Notes: generated by a model from the sequence alone, not told the origin. 64,000 nt of DNA from Acidovorax sp. T1 (GCF_002176815.1 NZ_CP021648.1:1310001-1374000); one strand, 5' to 3'; counted from the stretch's first letter, positions 10,031 to 19,735 are shown. Program-made: numbers and translations.

Positions 10031-11116
10031 ATGGAGCGCTCGGTGCCCGATTCTCCCGCCGCTGAAACGGAGCGCTTTCACCCGCTGGACCTGATGTCTA
10101 CGCTGGTGGCAGTGCTGCGTTCAGACGGCGCCGTGCAGTTTGCCAATGCGTCGCTGGAGAATACGCTGGGGTTGTCGCGGCGCATGCTGGAGGGCTTGGA
10201 CTTTTCATCCTTCTTTACCGACCCCACGCTGCTGCAGACGGCTTTGGCCGGTGCGCGGGGCAAGGACTTTGCCGCGCTGCGCTACGAAGCGAGCCTGAAG
10301 CGCCTGCACCAGGACCCCGTGCCTGTGCATGTCAACGTGGCCGATGCCGAGCAGGTGGGCGAAATCCTGGTCGAGCTGTGGCCTCTGGAGCAGCATGCTC
10401 GCCAGGACCGCGAAGAACGCCTGCTCGACCAGGCCCAGGCCAACAAGGAGCTGGTTCGCAACCTGGCCCACGAGATCAAGAACCCGCTGGGCGGCATCCG
10501 CGGCGCCGCACAGCTGCTGGAGATGGAGCTAGAAAGCCGCGAGCTGCACGAATATACCCAGGTCATCATCCACGAGGCCGATCGCCTGCAGAGCCTGGTG
10601 GACAGACTGCTGGCGCCGCACCGCCATCCGCACTTGGTGGGGGACGTCAACATCCACGAGGTGTGCGAGCGCGTGCGTTCGCTGGTGCTGGTCGAATACC
10701 CGCAGGGCCTTACCGTGCAGCGCGATTACGACACCTCGATCCCCGAGTTTCGTGGCGATCGCGCCCAGCTGATTCAGGCCTTGCTGAACATCGTGCAGAA
10801 CGCGGCCCAGGCCTTGGCAGAACGCATCGCCAAAGGCGATGCCGTCATCACGCTGCGCACCCGCGTGGGCCGGCAAGTCACGTTTGGTCGGCAACGGCAT
10901 CGGCTGGCACTGGAATTGCATGTCATCGACAACGGACCGGGTGTGCCCGATGCCATCAAAGAGCGGATTTTTTACCCGCTGGTGTCGGGTCGGGACGGGG
11001 GATCAGGACTGGGGCTCACGTTGGCACAAACATTCGTACAGCGCCACCATGGGTTGGTCGAATGCGACAGCGTGCCGGGTCGCACCGACTTCCGCATCCT
11101 GATTCCCTTGCCCTGA
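10031..11116 (+). CDS. ntrB: nitrogen regulation sensor histidine kinase NtrB
   Basis: A 361-residue cytoplasmic kinase with no membrane segments, as expected for NtrB/GlnL. An N-terminal PAS domain (about 20-120) is followed by HisKA with LVRNLAHEIKNPLGG (phospho-accepting His147). The HATPase has an N box around NIVQNAAQAL, HVIDNGPGVP and the G box GGSGLGLTLAQ. It phosphorylates and dephosphorylates NtrC under control of the PII protein and glutamine status. It starts 5 nt after the small exported gene and is followed 39 nt later by ntrC, so the three form one operon downstream of glnA. Confidence 0.95.
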   Translation: MERSVPDSPAAETERFHPLDLMSTLVAVLRSDGAVQFANASLENTLGLSRRMLEGLDFSSFFTDPTLLQTALAGARGKDFAALRYEASLKRLHQDPVPVHVNVADAEQVGEILVELWPLEQHARQDREERLLDQAQANKELVRNLAHEIKNPLGGIRGAAQLLEMELESRELHEYTQVIIHEADRLQSLVDRLLAPHRHPHLVGDVNIHEVCERVRSLVLVEYPQGLTVQRDYDTSIPEFRGDRAQLIQALLNIVQNAAQALAERIAKGDAVITLRTRVGRQVTFGRQRHRLALELHVIDNGPGVPDAIKERIFYPLVSGRDGGSGLGLTLAQTFVQRHHGLVECDSVPGRTDFRILIPLP

Positions 11117-11155
11117 GGTCCCCGACATGCAACTACAGCGAAGGTAAAAAAACAC

Positions 11156-12757
11156 ATGAAGCCGATCTGGATAGTAGATGACGACCCCTCGATCCGCTTC
11201 GTCCTGGAAAAAGCGCTGGCCCGCGAGAACCTGCCCACGCGCAGCTTCACGAACCCCCGCGAAGTGCTGGAAGCGCTGGCGCAAATTGCCGTGGGCGACG
11301 CCGCACGGCAAGGCCCCCAGGTTCTGGTGAGCGACATCCGCATGCCCGGGGGCTCCGGCCTTCAGCTGCTGGAAAAAGTGCGCGAACTGCAGCCGGGGTT
11401 GCCCGTCATCATCATGACGGCGTACTCCGACCTCGACAGCGCCGTCTCGGCATTCCAGCGCGGGGCCTTTGAATACCTGCCTAAGCCGTTTGACCTGCCC
11501 AAGGCGGTCGAGCTGATCCGTCGCGCGGTGGAAGAAAGCCAGCGCGAGGAAGTAACGGAAGAGCGCCAGGCCGAAACCCCCGAGATGCTGGGCCAGGCGC
11601 CCGCCATGCAGGACGTGTTCCGCGCCATCGGCCGCCTGAGCCAGAGCCAGGTGACAGTGCTGATCACAGGCGAATCGGGCTCGGGCAAGGAGCTAGTGGC
11701 GCGTGCGCTGCACAAACATTCGCCGTGCGCCGACGGCCCATTTGTGGCCATCAACACTGCGGCGATCCCGAAAGACCTGCTCGAATCCGAGCTCTTCGGC
11801 CATGAGCGCGGCGCCTTCACGGGTGCGCAGACGCAGCGGCGTGGCCGCTTCGAGCAGGCCGAGGGCGGCACGCTGTTCCTGGATGAAATCGGCGACATGC
11901 CGTTTGATCTGCAGACGCGCCTCTTGCGTGTGTTGTCTGATGGCCAGTTCTACCGCGTGGGCGGCCATGCGGCCGTCAAAGCCCATGTGCGTGTGATTGC
12001 GGCCACCCACCAGGATCTGGAAAAGCGCGTCAAGGAAGGCGGCTTTCGCGAGGACTTGTTCCACCGCCTCAACGTCATCCGCCTGCGCCTGCCCGCGCTG
12101 CGCGAGCGACACGAAGACGTGCCCATGCTCACGCGCCATTTTCTGCAGCAAAGCGCGCGGCAGCTGGGCGTGGAGCCCAAGCGCATCGCCGAATCGGCGC
12201 TGGCGCGGCTGGAGCAGTTCGCCTTTCCGGGCAATGTGCGCCAGCTCGAAAACATCTGCCACTGGCTCACCGTGATGGCGCCCGCGCAGGTGATTTCGCT
12301 GCAAGACCTGCCGCCCGAGGTGCTGGAATCGTCGGTTTATCAGGCACCTGCGCGCACCGTGGCTGCACCGGTGGTGGTCGAGCGCCCTGATTCGCTCCAT
12401 GCGGCCCCTGTACCCGCGCCCGCTTCGGGCGCGGTGCCGGTGTTCGCGCCGGAGTTGGGCGGTGACCTTCTGGTGAACGAAGGCACCGCGCCCGTGCCGG
12501 GCACCGCCAACGCCAACGCCGCTGGCAGCGGTGGCTGGGAGCATGCACTCGAAGCCGAGGCGCAAAAGCTGCTGGCGGGCGGGCAAACCGATGTATGGGA
12601 TGTCCTCACGCGGCGCTTTGAATCACGCTTGATTCGCACAGCGCTGGTTGCCACCCACGGCCGGCGCATGGAGGCTGCACAGCGGCTGGGCATTGGCCGC
12701 AACACCATCACGCGCAAGATCCAGGAACTGGGGCTTGATGCGCCGGATGAGAGCTAA
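11156..12757 (+). CDS. ntrC: nitrogen regulation response regulator NtrC
   Basis: A 533-residue sigma-54 activator. Receiver domain 1-130 with acidic pocket DDD (8-10) and phospho-acceptor Asp60 in [12 protein letters not shown]+ domain about 145-380 with Walker A GESGSGKE (172-179), the sigma-54 contact loop GAFTGA (219-224) and Walker B LFLDEIGD. Fis-type helix-turn-helix at the C-terminus (about 505-530, [20 protein letters not shown]). It is longer than enteric NtrC (about 470) because of a short insert before Asp60 and a long Ala/Pro/Gly-rich linker (about 395-470) between AAA+ and HTH. It should activate glnA through the site at 7754. The stop codon lies at the edge of a dispersed repeat. 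Confidence 0.96.
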   Translation: MKPIWIVDDDPSIRFVLEKALARENLPTRSFTNPREVLEALAQIAVGDAARQGPQVLVSDIRMPGGSGLQLLEKVRELQPGLPVIIMTAYSDLDSAVSAFQRGAFEYLPKPFDLPKAVELIRRAVEESQREEVTEERQAETPEMLGQAPAMQDVFRAIGRLSQSQVTVLITGESGSGKELVARALHKHSPCADGPFVAINTAAIPKDLLESELFGHERGAFTGAQTQRRGRFEQAEGGTLFLDEIGDMPFDLQTRLLRVLSDGQFYRVGGHAAVKAHVRVIAATHQDLEKRVKEGGFREDLFHRLNVIRLRLPALRERHEDVPMLTRHFLQQSARQLGVEPKRIAESALARLEQFAFPGNVRQLENICHWLTVMAPAQVISLQDLPPEVLESSVYQAPARTVAAPVVVERPDSLHAAPVPAPASGAVPVFAPELGGDLLVNEGTAPVPGTANANAAGSGGWEHALEAEAQKLLAGGQTDVWDVLTRRFESRLIRTALVATHGRRMEAAQRLGIGRNTITRKIQELGLDAPDES

Positions 12758-12811
12758 ATCGCTGCCTTGCGCTTATGTACCAAGCGCTTGCAGCTATGAA
12801 AAACATAGTAA
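12755..12811 (+). repeat. dispersed AGCGCTT palindrome, copy A, overlapping the ntrC stop
   Basis: Begins with the TAA stop of ntrC. Core: GCGCTTATGTACCAAGCGC, then TTGCAGCTATGAAAAACATAG. The hairpin plus the AGCTATG-A5-CATAG second arm match the other copies in this window. It may also weaken readthrough from ntrC. Confidence 0.75.
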
Positions 12812-12965
12812 ACCTAAAAGCTGGCATGAGCCTGCGGCGTCGTTGCGTCTTGCCTGGCACCCCCATCACGGCACCGGCAGGCGCATCCAACTGCCGGATT
12901 GAGGAAAGCACAAGCCCCGGGGCCGCAAGGCCTCGGTGGTGCGTTGCTGGGCAGCGGCTTGGCTT

Positions 12966-12989
12966 CTGAGATCGTGTTTACGATCTCAG
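12966..12989. repeat. inverted repeat between convergent ntrC and xth
   Basis: CTGAGATCGT, loop GTTT, ACGATCTCAG: a perfect 10-bp stem that ends on the xth stop codon (12986-12988, complementary strand). There is no T run on either side, so intrinsic termination is doubtful; it may protect the 3' ends of the convergent transcripts. Confidence 0.55.
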
Positions 12990-13762
12990 CCCAGCGTCAC
13001 CACCACCGGTGCGTGGTCGCTGGGTTGCGGGTTCTTGCGCGGCGCACGGTCGATCGTGCAGGCGCTGACAGAGCCGCGCAGCGCATCGCTGACCAGGATA
13101 TGGTCGATGCGCAGCCCCCGGTTTTTCTGGAAACCCAGCATGCGGTAGTCCCACCATGAATAGCTCTTCTCGGGCTGCTCGAACATGCGAAAGGCATCGG
13201 TCAGCCCCAGCCCCAGCAGGGCCTGGAAGTGCGTGCGCTCTTCGATGGTGTGGTGAATGGTTTCGCGTAGACCCACGGGGTCGTAAGAGTCGCGGTCTTC
13301 TGGCGCCACGTTGAAGTCACCCACCAGCACCAGGCGCGGATGCGCCGCCATCTCGGCGCGCACCATGTCCTGCAGTGCCTGCAGCCAGCGCATCTTGTAG
13401 GCAAATTTTTCCGAGCCTGGCTCTTGCCCGTTCACGAAATAGCCGTTGAGCAGGCGCAAGGGGCCCGTGGGTGTGTCCAGCGTGGCGGCAATCACGCGGG
13501 CTTGCTCATCATCGTGCCCAGGAATGTTGCGCACCACGTCGCGCAGCGGGTGGCGACTGAGGATCGCCACGCCGTTGTAGGTTTTTTGGCCAAAGGCTGC
13601 GGCTTCGTAGCCGGCCGCCTTGAGCGCATCGTGCGGAAACTTGTCGTCGGTGAGCTTGAGCTCCTGCAGGCACAGCGCATCGACCGGGTTGGCGGCCAGC
13701 CAGGCCAGTACCTGGGGCAGGCGCACGCTGAGGGAATTGACGTTCCAGGTGGCAATTTGCAT
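12986..13762 (-). CDS. xth: exodeoxyribonuclease III
   Basis: A 258-residue AP endonuclease / 3'-5' exonuclease of the ExoIII branch, acting in base-excision repair. Family motifs in order: MQIATWNVNSLSVRLPQ (residues 1-17), CLQELKLTDDKFP (metal-binding Glu), NGYFVNGQ, LVGDFNVAPEDRD (catalytic Asp/Asn), GLRIDHILVS, and the C-terminal SDHAPVVV (catalytic Asp-His). Its length matches E. coli XthA (268). It is convergent with ntrC. A dispersed repeat (13766-13818) lies just before its start and separates it from folA on the same strand. Confidence 0.95.
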   Translation of the reverse strand: MQIATWNVNSLSVRLPQVLAWLAANPVDALCLQELKLTDDKFPHDALKAAGYEAAAFGQKTYNGVAILSRHPLRDVVRNIPGHDDEQARVIAATLDTPTGPLRLLNGYFVNGQEPGSEKFAYKMRWLQALQDMVRAEMAAHPRLVLVGDFNVAPEDRDSYDPVGLRETIHHTIEERTHFQALLGLGLTDAFRMFEQPEKSYSWWDYRMLGFQKNRGLRIDHILVSDALRGSVSACTIDRAPRKNPQPSDHAPVVVTLG

Positions 13763-13765
13763 GTG

Positions 13766-13818
13766 TTTTTAGCCTCTAGCCCTTATGTTGTAAGCGCTAA
13801 AAGCTATCAATAAGTGAG
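13766..13818. repeat. dispersed AGCGCTT palindrome, copy B
   Basis: TTTTTAGCCTCTAGCCCTTATGTTGTAAGCGCTAAAAGCTATCAATAAGTGA: the same block order as copies G and I (poly-T, GCCTCTAGC, loop, AAGCGCT, AGCTAT). It lies between the folA stop and the xth start. Confidence 0.7.
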
Positions 13819-13844
13819 TGATCGATGGGGTAAATGCTGCGCCG

Positions 13845-14333
13845 TCAGGCTGCACGCACGTAGCTGACAAAGCTGAACGGTAGCCCGCTGGCACTGGTGT
13901 GGTTCTCGCGGGCGGCCTCTACCCATTCGGGGCCAAGTACTGGCGCGTGGGCGTCGCCGTCAAAATTTTGTGCAATCTCGGTGACTTCGACGCGGTGGGC
14001 CAGCGGCAACGCCTGGGCGTAGATTTGCGCGCCGCCCATCACCCACACGGTGTCGGACGATGCACAAAACTGTAGCGCCTCGCGCAGGCTGGATGCGCGC
14101 TGTACGCCATTTTCATGCCAATCGGTCTGGCGTGTGATGACGATGTTGGTGCGCCCCGGCAAGGGGCGAAAGCGCTCGGGCAGTGAATCCCAGGTCTTGC
14201 GCCCCATGATTACCGGGTGCCCCAGCGTGAGCCGTTTGAAATGCGCCAGGTCTTCCGGCAAATGCCAGGGCATGGAGCCGTCCCGGCCGATGACGCCATT
14301 GGCGGCGCGTGCGTAGATCAGTGCCACTTCCAT
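13845..14333 (-). CDS. folA: dihydrofolate reductase
   Basis: A 162-residue DHFR that regenerates tetrahydrofolate with NADPH. Motifs: MEVALIYARAANGVIGRDG at the N-terminus with PWHLPEDLAHF (active-site Asp near 27), VIMGRKTWDSLP (NADPH site, about 41-52), the second cofactor loop NIVITRQ and WVMGGAQIYAQAL (about 97-109). The start is ATG 14333; the longer open frame reaching 14720 is the reverse shadow of thyA. It lies 10 nt after thyA on the same strand, the usual thyA-folA pair, which couples dTMP synthesis to recovery of the dihydrofolate it produces. Confidence 0.97.
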   Translation of the reverse strand: MEVALIYARAANGVIGRDGSMPWHLPEDLAHFKRLTLGHPVIMGRKTWDSLPERFRPLPGRTNIVITRQTDWHENGVQRASSLREALQFCASSDTVWVMGGAQIYAQALPLAHRVEVTEIAQNFDGDAHAPVLGPEWVEAARENHTSASGLPFSFVSYVRAA

Positions 14334-14343
14334 GCGCGCTCCC

Positions 14344-15189
14344 TCACACCGCCACGGGTGCCTTGATGGCGGGGTGGCACTGGTAGTCCTGCACTTCAAA
14401 GTCTTCCAACTGGTAGTCGAAGATGCTGGCGGGCCGGCGCTTGATATGCAGGGTGGGATAGGGAAAGGGCGTGCGCGCCAGCTGTGTCTGCACCTGTTCG
14501 GTGTGGTTGCTGTAGATGTGGCAGTCGCCGCCCGTCCAGATGAAATCGCCCACCTCCAGGTCGCACTGCTGCGCCACCATGTGTGTGAGCAGCGCGTAGC
14601 TGGCGATGTTGAAGGGCACGCCCAGAAAGATGTCGGCGCTGCGCTGGTAAAGCTGGCAGGAAAGCTGGCCTTTGCCGCCGGGCGTGGTGGCGGGCGCCAC
14701 ATAGAACTGGAAGAACGCATGGCAGGGCATCAGCGCCATCTTGTGCAGCTCGGCCACGTTCCAGCTGCTCACGATGATGCGGCGCGAGTCGGGGTTGGTC
14801 TTGAGGGTGTCGATCAACTGACTGATCTGGTCGATGTGGCCGCCGTCGGGCGTGGGCCAGCTGCGCCACTGCACGCCATACACCGGGCCGAGGTCGCCAT
14901 CGGGGCGCGCCCATTCGTCCCAGATGGTGACGCCGCGCTCTTTGAGCCAGTGGTTGCTGCTGGAGCCGGTGAGGAACCACAGCAGCTCCACGATGATGGA
15001 CTTGAGGTGCACCTTTTTCGTGGTGACCAGGGGAAAGCCCTCGCGCAGATCAAACCGCATCTGGTGGCCGAAAACGCTTTGGGTGCCGGTGCCCGTGCGG
15101 TCCGCCTTGGAGACCCCGTGGGTGAACACATGGCGCATGAAATCTTCGTATTGCGAGCGGACGGGGCGCGGGGGAGGGGCGGAAGTCAT
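14344..15189 (-). CDS. thyA: thymidylate synthase
   Basis: A 281-residue ThyA that methylates dUMP with methylene-tetrahydrofolate. Visible signatures: [12 protein letters not shown] (about 30-41), the SRRII phosphate loop (about 135-139), the active-site [14 protein letters not shown] with the nucleophilic Cys near 156, [21 protein letters not shown], and the C-terminal AIKAPVAV. It is slightly longer than E. coli ThyA (264) because of a Gly/Lys-rich loop ([11 protein letters not shown]). The start is ATG 15189, with a few extra residues before the conserved QYEDFMRHV. The open frame beyond 15189 is not supported. Confidence 0.97.
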   Translation of the reverse strand: MTSAPPPRPVRSQYEDFMRHVFTHGVSKADRTGTGTQSVFGHQMRFDLREGFPLVTTKKVHLKSIIVELLWFLTGSSSNHWLKERGVTIWDEWARPDGDLGPVYGVQWRSWPTPDGGHIDQISQLIDTLKTNPDSRRIIVSSWNVAELHKMALMPCHAFFQFYVAPATTPGGKGQLSCQLYQRSADIFLGVPFNIASYALLTHMVAQQCDLEVGDFIWTGGDCHIYSNHTEQVQTQLARTPFPYPTLHIKRRPASIFDYQLEDFEVQDYQCHPAIKAPVAV

Positions 15190-15319
15190 GGGGAAAAAGC
15201 AGGCGTTGGAAGCGTTTGACAAGGGGCGCCGGCGTGCTGGGGCGCCGGGCCCGATAGTGTGCCACCGATGGTCGGGGCCGGTGCTGTGGCTGCGGGGTGG
15301 CGGGGCTGGCCGGGAGGGA

Positions 15320-16384
15320 TCAGGCGCCAAACCCCGTGGTGGGCACCTGCGCACCGTCCTCGAACAGCAGCGTGCGTTCGGGCCAGCGCAGGGCGGCCAG
15401 CCGGTATTGCGGGTCGTGGGGCGTGCCGGCCTTGCGGGCCCGCCAGCGCCCGCCGACCGAATAGTCCACGCAAAAGACGTTGTGGCGCTGGCCGTGCCAG
15501 GCAAAGGGCGGCGTGTTGCTGAACAGGCTTTCTTCTTCGTGCGTGAGGGTGTGCGGTGCGGGCACCACAGGGCGCCGCCAGTAGTGGCCCACCACCACGG
15601 GGGTGGCGTCGGTGTAGCTGTCCCACCAGGCGATGCGCTCGACAAAGCGCCATTTGCCGCCGGCATGGAAGGGGTCGGTGCCTTGGCGTTCAACCCCCGC
15701 GGTCAGCACCTTGAGCGGGTTCAGCATGGCCTTGAGCAGTTCGTTGTCGGCGTGGGCCTGCAGAAACGGCGGCTTGTGCAGGGGGTTTTCCAGGTCGTGC
15801 GGCCACTGCTGGCGCTCGGCCGCCATGCGCCGGGCCAGCGTGCCGTCTTGTGCCTGCCGGCGCACCTCGGCTTCCCAGTGGTCGTATTCGGCGCGGACGC
15901 TGCCAGCGGCCAACTGGCGCGCGGCGGCGATCTGGGCGGGCAGCCAGGCGGCGTGCACGATGCGCAGGTCGGGCCGCTCCAGCGCTACCGGCAGCGTGCC
16001 CAGAAAGGCGATGATGGCCGCGCGCTCGCTGGCCGTGGGGCGGGCAAAGGGCGCGTATTTGCCCTCGTCGGAATCCAGGCGCGCGTCAAAGTACCACCCG
16101 GCGCCGTCCTTGGCGTCGTTGCGCAGCAGGTTGATCTCGTGGTTGCCGATCACGGCCACGGCGCGGCCGCTGGCCACCAGCTGCGCCACCCGCGCCAGCA
16201 CGGCGGGGCTGTCGGGGCCCCGGTCGCAGAAGTCGCCCACAAAGACCAGCGTGCGGCCAGCATGGTGCCGGCCCTGGGCGTCGTAGCCCAGATGGGCCAG
16301 CAATTGCTCTAGTGCGTCGATTTCGCCATGGATGTCGCCGACGATGTCGAGCGCCCCTGGCGGCAGGGCCTGGATGAGGCTCAT
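15320..16384 (-). CDS. metallophosphoesterase (calcineurin-like)
   Basis: A 354-residue protein with the phosphoprotein-phosphatase/ApaH-type metallophosphoesterase core: DIVGDIHGE (about 13-21), [14 protein letters not shown] (46-59), VIGNHEINL (78-86), and late histidines around VVVGHYW (about 263-269). These residues build the di-metal centre. Substrate not deducible; relatives act on nucleotide polyphosphates or phosphoproteins. It is longer than ApaH, with an extra central helical part. Its ATG (16384) overlaps the stop of the FAD dehydrogenase gene by four bases, so the two are translationally coupled. Confidence 0.82.
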   Translation of the reverse strand: MSLIQALPPGALDIVGDIHGEIDALEQLLAHLGYDAQGRHHAGRTLVFVGDFCDRGPDSPAVLARVAQLVASGRAVAVIGNHEINLLRNDAKDGAGWYFDARLDSDEGKYAPFARPTASERAAIIAFLGTLPVALERPDLRIVHAAWLPAQIAAARQLAAGSVRAEYDHWEAEVRRQAQDGTLARRMAAERQQWPHDLENPLHKPPFLQAHADNELLKAMLNPLKVLTAGVERQGTDPFHAGGKWRFVERIAWWDSYTDATPVVVGHYWRRPVVPAPHTLTHEEESLFSNTPPFAWHGQRHNVFCVDYSVGGRWRARKAGTPHDPQYRLAALRWPERTLLFEDGAQVPTTGFGA

Positions 16385-17802
16385 GCGGCGCCCAGCACCC
16401 GCCCCGGGTTCATGATGCCCTGCGGATCCAGCGCCGCCTTGATGGCTCGCATCATCGCCAGCGCCGTGGGCGACTGGTATTTTTCGAGCTTGTCCACCTT
16501 GAGCGCACCAATGCCGTGCTCGGCCGAGAACGAGCCGCCGAATTGCGCCACGGCTTCGTACACCAGGTGGTTGACATGCGCCTCTTGCTCGCGCAGGAAC
16601 ACCTTGGGGTCGCCATCCACGGGGGCCTGCACGTTGTAGTGCAGGTTGCCATCGCCCAGGTGGCCGAAGTTGACCAGGCGCACGCCGGGAATCTCGCGCA
16701 CCAGCAGGGCGTCGGCATATTCGACAAACGCCGGGATGCGCGAAATGGGCACCGAGATGTCGTGCTTGATGTTCAGCCCCTCTTCGGCCTGCGCCAGCGG
16801 AATGCTCTCGCGGATGTGCCACAGGTTGTGCGCCTGCGAGAGGTTTTCTGCCACCACGGCATCGGTTACGCAGCCGGCCTCGAAGGCGGTTTCGAGCAGT
16901 GCCTCGAAGCGCGCGCGGGCGTGGTCCTCGGATTCGCTGTCGGAGTTTTCGAGCAGCACGCCCCACGGCGCATGCACATCCCCCAGGAAGGGCACGCGCA
17001 GTTGCGGCATGTGCTTGCCCACCAGGCTCAGCGCAAACTGGCCCATCACCTCAAAGCCCGTGAGCCCCGCGCCCAGGTGCTGGTGCGCCAGGCCCAGCAG
17101 CGCCACCGCATGTTCCATCGAGGGCACGGCGGCCCAGGCCGTGAGCTGCGCTGCTGGCTTGGGATAGAGCTTGAGCGTGGCGGCGGTGATGACGCCCAGC
17201 GTGCCTTCGCTGCCAATGAACAGGTTGCGCAGGTCGTAGCCCGTGTTGTCCTTGCGCAGGCCCTTGAGGCCGTTCCACACCTCGCCCTGGGGCGTGACCA
17301 CTTCGAGGCCCAGGCACAGGTCGCGCGCATTGCCGTAGCGCACCACCTGCGTGCCGCCGGCATTGGTGCCCAGGTTGCCGCCAATGGTGCAGCTGCCCTC
17401 GGCGGCCAGCGACAGGGGGAACAGCAGGCCCGCCTTGTCGGCCGCGTCCTGCACGTTCTGCAGGATGCAGCCGGCCTCTACCGTCATGGTGAGGTTGTCC
17501 TTGTCGAGGGCGCGCACGGCGTTCATGCGCGCCAGGCTCAGCACCACCTGCGTGCCCGAGGTGTCGGGCGTCGAGCCCACGGCCAGGCCGGTGTTGCCGC
17601 CCTGCGGCACGATGGCTGTGCCCGCAGCGGCGCAGGCGCGCACCACGGCTGCGACTTCGCCGGTGTTGCCGGGGCGCACCACGGCCAGCGCCTTGCCGCG
17701 CTCGCGGCGGCGCCAGTCCTGCTCCCAGGCGCTGAGGTCGCCGTCGGTCAGGACATGGGTGGCGCCCACAATGCGCCGTAAGGTGTCAAGCAAGGTGGAC
17801 AT
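16381..17802 (-). CDS. FAD-linked 2-hydroxyacid dehydrogenase (GlcD/D2HGDH family)
   Basis: A 473-residue flavoenzyme of the vanillyl-alcohol-oxidase fold. The N-terminal FAD-binding half has VVRPGNTGEVAAVVR, PQGGNTGLAVGS (about 67-78), EGSCTIGGNLGTNAGG (about 134-149) and FIGSEGTLGVITAATLKLYP. The FAD-oxidase C half has HNLWHIRESIP, VNFGHLGDGNLHYNV and SAEHGIGALK, the metal and substrate residues of D-lactate / D-2-hydroxyglutarate dehydrogenases. Exact substrate undecided; respiratory D-lactate or D-2-hydroxyglutarate oxidation is the likely range. It is first in a two-gene unit with the metallophosphoesterase. Confidence 0.88.
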   Translation of the reverse strand: MSTLLDTLRRIVGATHVLTDGDLSAWEQDWRRRERGKALAVVRPGNTGEVAAVVRACAAAGTAIVPQGGNTGLAVGSTPDTSGTQVVLSLARMNAVRALDKDNLTMTVEAGCILQNVQDAADKAGLLFPLSLAAEGSCTIGGNLGTNAGGTQVVRYGNARDLCLGLEVVTPQGEVWNGLKGLRKDNTGYDLRNLFIGSEGTLGVITAATLKLYPKPAAQLTAWAAVPSMEHAVALLGLAHQHLGAGLTGFEVMGQFALSLVGKHMPQLRVPFLGDVHAPWGVLLENSDSESEDHARARFEALLETAFEAGCVTDAVVAENLSQAHNLWHIRESIPLAQAEEGLNIKHDISVPISRIPAFVEYADALLVREIPGVRLVNFGHLGDGNLHYNVQAPVDGDPKVFLREQEAHVNHLVYEAVAQFGGSFSAEHGIGALKVDKLEKYQSPTALAMMRAIKAALDPQGIMNPGRVLGAA

Positions 17803-17863
17803 GCTGGTCTTTCAGGTAAACAGTGAACAGGGCGGTGATGGCCGGCGTTGTGCCTGTGGCGCG

Positions 17864-18289
17864 CTACGGCGAAACCGCGGTGGCGCTGTCGGCGGCGGCC
17901 TGTGGCTGTGCCTGGGCCCGGGCGTTGCGCTGGCGCAGCCGCACATGCAGCGTGCAGGCCGTGAACAGCACCACGCACAGCACGATCTCGGCGCCCGCCA
18001 GCCATGCGCCCGGCGGGGCATCGCCCCAGGCGCGCACCACGCCCTCGATGAAATACAGCCAGATCACCAGGCTGACCCAGCGGTAGGTGTACATGCGGTT
18101 CTTCAGGATGCCGGCCAGCGGAATGCACAGCGGCAGCGCCTTGAGCGCCAGCCACGAGCCGCCGGGGCGCAGCGGGGCCAGCACCAGCTCCCAGGCCAGG
18201 CACAGGGCAATCAGCGCCAGCAGGCTGCCAGCGGCCAGCCAGCGGGTGGCGGCAACGGCGTTGCCAGGTGTGGGATGCGATGGGTTCAT
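17864..18289 (-). CDS. DUF2069 small membrane protein
   Basis: A 141-residue protein with four hydrophobic segments (about 20-41, 49-62, 72-88 and 97-117), matching the DUF2069 predicted inner-membrane family. The C-terminus is Ala/Gln-rich. Function unknown. I start at ATG 18289 (MNPSHPTPGN); the upstream extension of the frame to 18373 is not hydrophobic and not family-like. No obvious Shine-Dalgarno is present. It lies 61 nt upstream of the FAD dehydrogenase on the same strand and is divergent from the YihY-family gene. Confidence 0.75.
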   Translation of the reverse strand: MNPSHPTPGNAVAATRWLAAGSLLALIALCLAWELVLAPLRPGGSWLALKALPLCIPLAGILKNRMYTYRWVSLVIWLYFIEGVVRAWGDAPPGAWLAGAEIVLCVVLFTACTLHVRLRQRNARAQAQPQAAADSATAVSP

Positions 18290-18446
18290 GGAGGGTGTTG
18301 TCGATATAAAGGGGCGGTGCGGGCTGCGCACCCGCCGGGCGGTTGGGCCCACAATGCGCGCTTGATCCAGCACAAACAGTCAGCATCCATGCAGCGTTAT
18401 CAAAGCCATCCCGTGGTCCGTGGCCGGGCATAGGATCATATCGGCC

Positions 18447-19697
18447 ATGTCCCTGACCCCACAGACCATAGTCCAGCGCCTGCAGGCGTTGCTGACCGAG
18501 CTGTCGCACTTTCCCTGGCAAACCACCGCCCAGACGCTGCGCGAGCGCTTTCGTGAAGACCGCCTGGGCCTGACGGCCAGCAGCCTCACGTTCACCACCG
18601 TGCTGGCCCTGGTGCCTTTTGTGACCGTGGCGCTGGCCTTGTTCACGGCGTTTCCTATCTTTGGCGAGCTGCAGGGCGTGCTGCAGCGCTGGCTGGTGGA
18701 CAGCCTGGTGCCCGACAGCATTTCGCGCCAGGTGCTGGGCTACCTCACGCAGTTCGCGGCCCAGGCCAGCCGGCTGGGGGTGGCGGGTTTCAGCATCTTG
18801 CTGGTGACGGCGCTGGCGCTGATCTTGACCATCGACCGCACCCTCAACAACATCTGGCGCGTGCGGCGCCTGCGGCCGCTGGGGCAGCGGGTGCTGATCT
18901 ACTGGGCCGCCATCACGCTGGGGCCGGTGGTGCTGGGCGCCAGCCTGGCGCTCACCTCGTATGTGATGTCGGCCTCGGGCGGGCTGGTGCGGGCTGTGCC
19001 CGATGGAGTGCGCCTGCTGTTCGATTCCATCGAATTTTTGGTGCTGGCCGCTGGCATGGCGGCGCTGTACCACTATGTGCCCAACACGCCCGTGAAGTGG
19101 CGCCACGCCTGGGCAGGCGGCCTGTTCGTGGCCGTGTGCATCGAACTGGCCAAGAAGGTGCTGGCCCTTTACCTGGGCAAGGTGCCGACCTATTCGGTGG
19201 TGTATGGCACCTTTGCCACGCTGCCTATCTTGCTGGTCTGGATCTATGTGGCGTGGGTCATCGTGCTGCTGGGGGCGGTGGTCACGGCCTATCTGCCCAG
19301 CCTGCTGGCCGGCGTGGCGCGGCGCGGCACGGTGCCGGGCTGGGCTTTCCAGCTGGCGGTAGAGGTGCTGCAGGAGCTGCAGCGCGCGCGCCGCCACATC
19401 GGCAAGGGCTTGCGTGCCAGCCAGCTGGCGCAGCTGCTGCGCGTGGACGTGCTGCAACTGGCGCCGGTGCTCGATACCCTGACGGCGCTCGACTGGGTGG
19501 GGCGCACCAACGACCCGGCGCAGAGCGCTGCCGACGACCCCGAGCCGCGCTATGTGCTGCTGGCCGACCCCGACAGAACCCTGCTGGAGCCCCTGCTGCA
19601 GCGCCTGTTGCTGGACCGCTCCGCCAGCCTGGCGCCGCTGTGGGGCAGCGCCGGGCTGGCGCAATTGCATCTGTCGGATTTGCTCCAAAAAGAATAG
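18447..19697 (+). CDS. YihY/BrkB (UPF0761) family inner-membrane protein
   Basis: A 416-residue protein. The first 280 residues contain the six-helix YihY/virulence-factor BrkB core, with LTFTTVLALVPFVTVALAL (about 46-64), TIDRTLNNIWRVRR (about 129-142) and VPTYSVVYGTFATLPILLVWIYVAW. About 130 extra cytoplasmic residues follow, including a winged-helix-like stretch RASQLAQLLRVDVLQLAPVL. E. coli YihY (290 residues) lacks this tail. Function unknown; older RNase BN assignments are no longer accepted. The TAG stop lies inside a dispersed repeat. ATG 18447 is preferred over 18420 because the upstream nine codons lack family similarity. Confidence 0.85.
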   Translation: MSLTPQTIVQRLQALLTELSHFPWQTTAQTLRERFREDRLGLTASSLTFTTVLALVPFVTVALALFTAFPIFGELQGVLQRWLVDSLVPDSISRQVLGYLTQFAAQASRLGVAGFSILLVTALALILTIDRTLNNIWRVRRLRPLGQRVLIYWAAITLGPVVLGASLALTSYVMSASGGLVRAVPDGVRLLFDSIEFLVLAAGMAALYHYVPNTPVKWRHAWAGGLFVAVCIELAKKVLALYLGKVPTYSVVYGTFATLPILLVWIYVAWVIVLLGAVVTAYLPSLLAGVARRGTVPGWAFQLAVEVLQELQRARRHIGKGLRASQLAQLLRVDVLQLAPVLDTLTALDWVGRTNDPAQSAADDPEPRYVLLADPDRTLLEPLLQRLLLDRSASLAPLWGSAGLAQLHLSDLLQKE

Positions 19698-19735
19698 CTG
19701 CTGGCGCTTGTGAGAAAAGCGCTGGATGGTGATTT
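19693..19735. repeat. dispersed AGCGCTT palindrome, copy C, overlapping the yihY stop
   Basis: AATAGCTGCTGGCGCTTGTGAGAAAAGCGCTGG. The TAG of the YihY-family gene is part of the AATAGCTGCT arm. It is in the same orientation as copies F and H. Confidence 0.7.
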
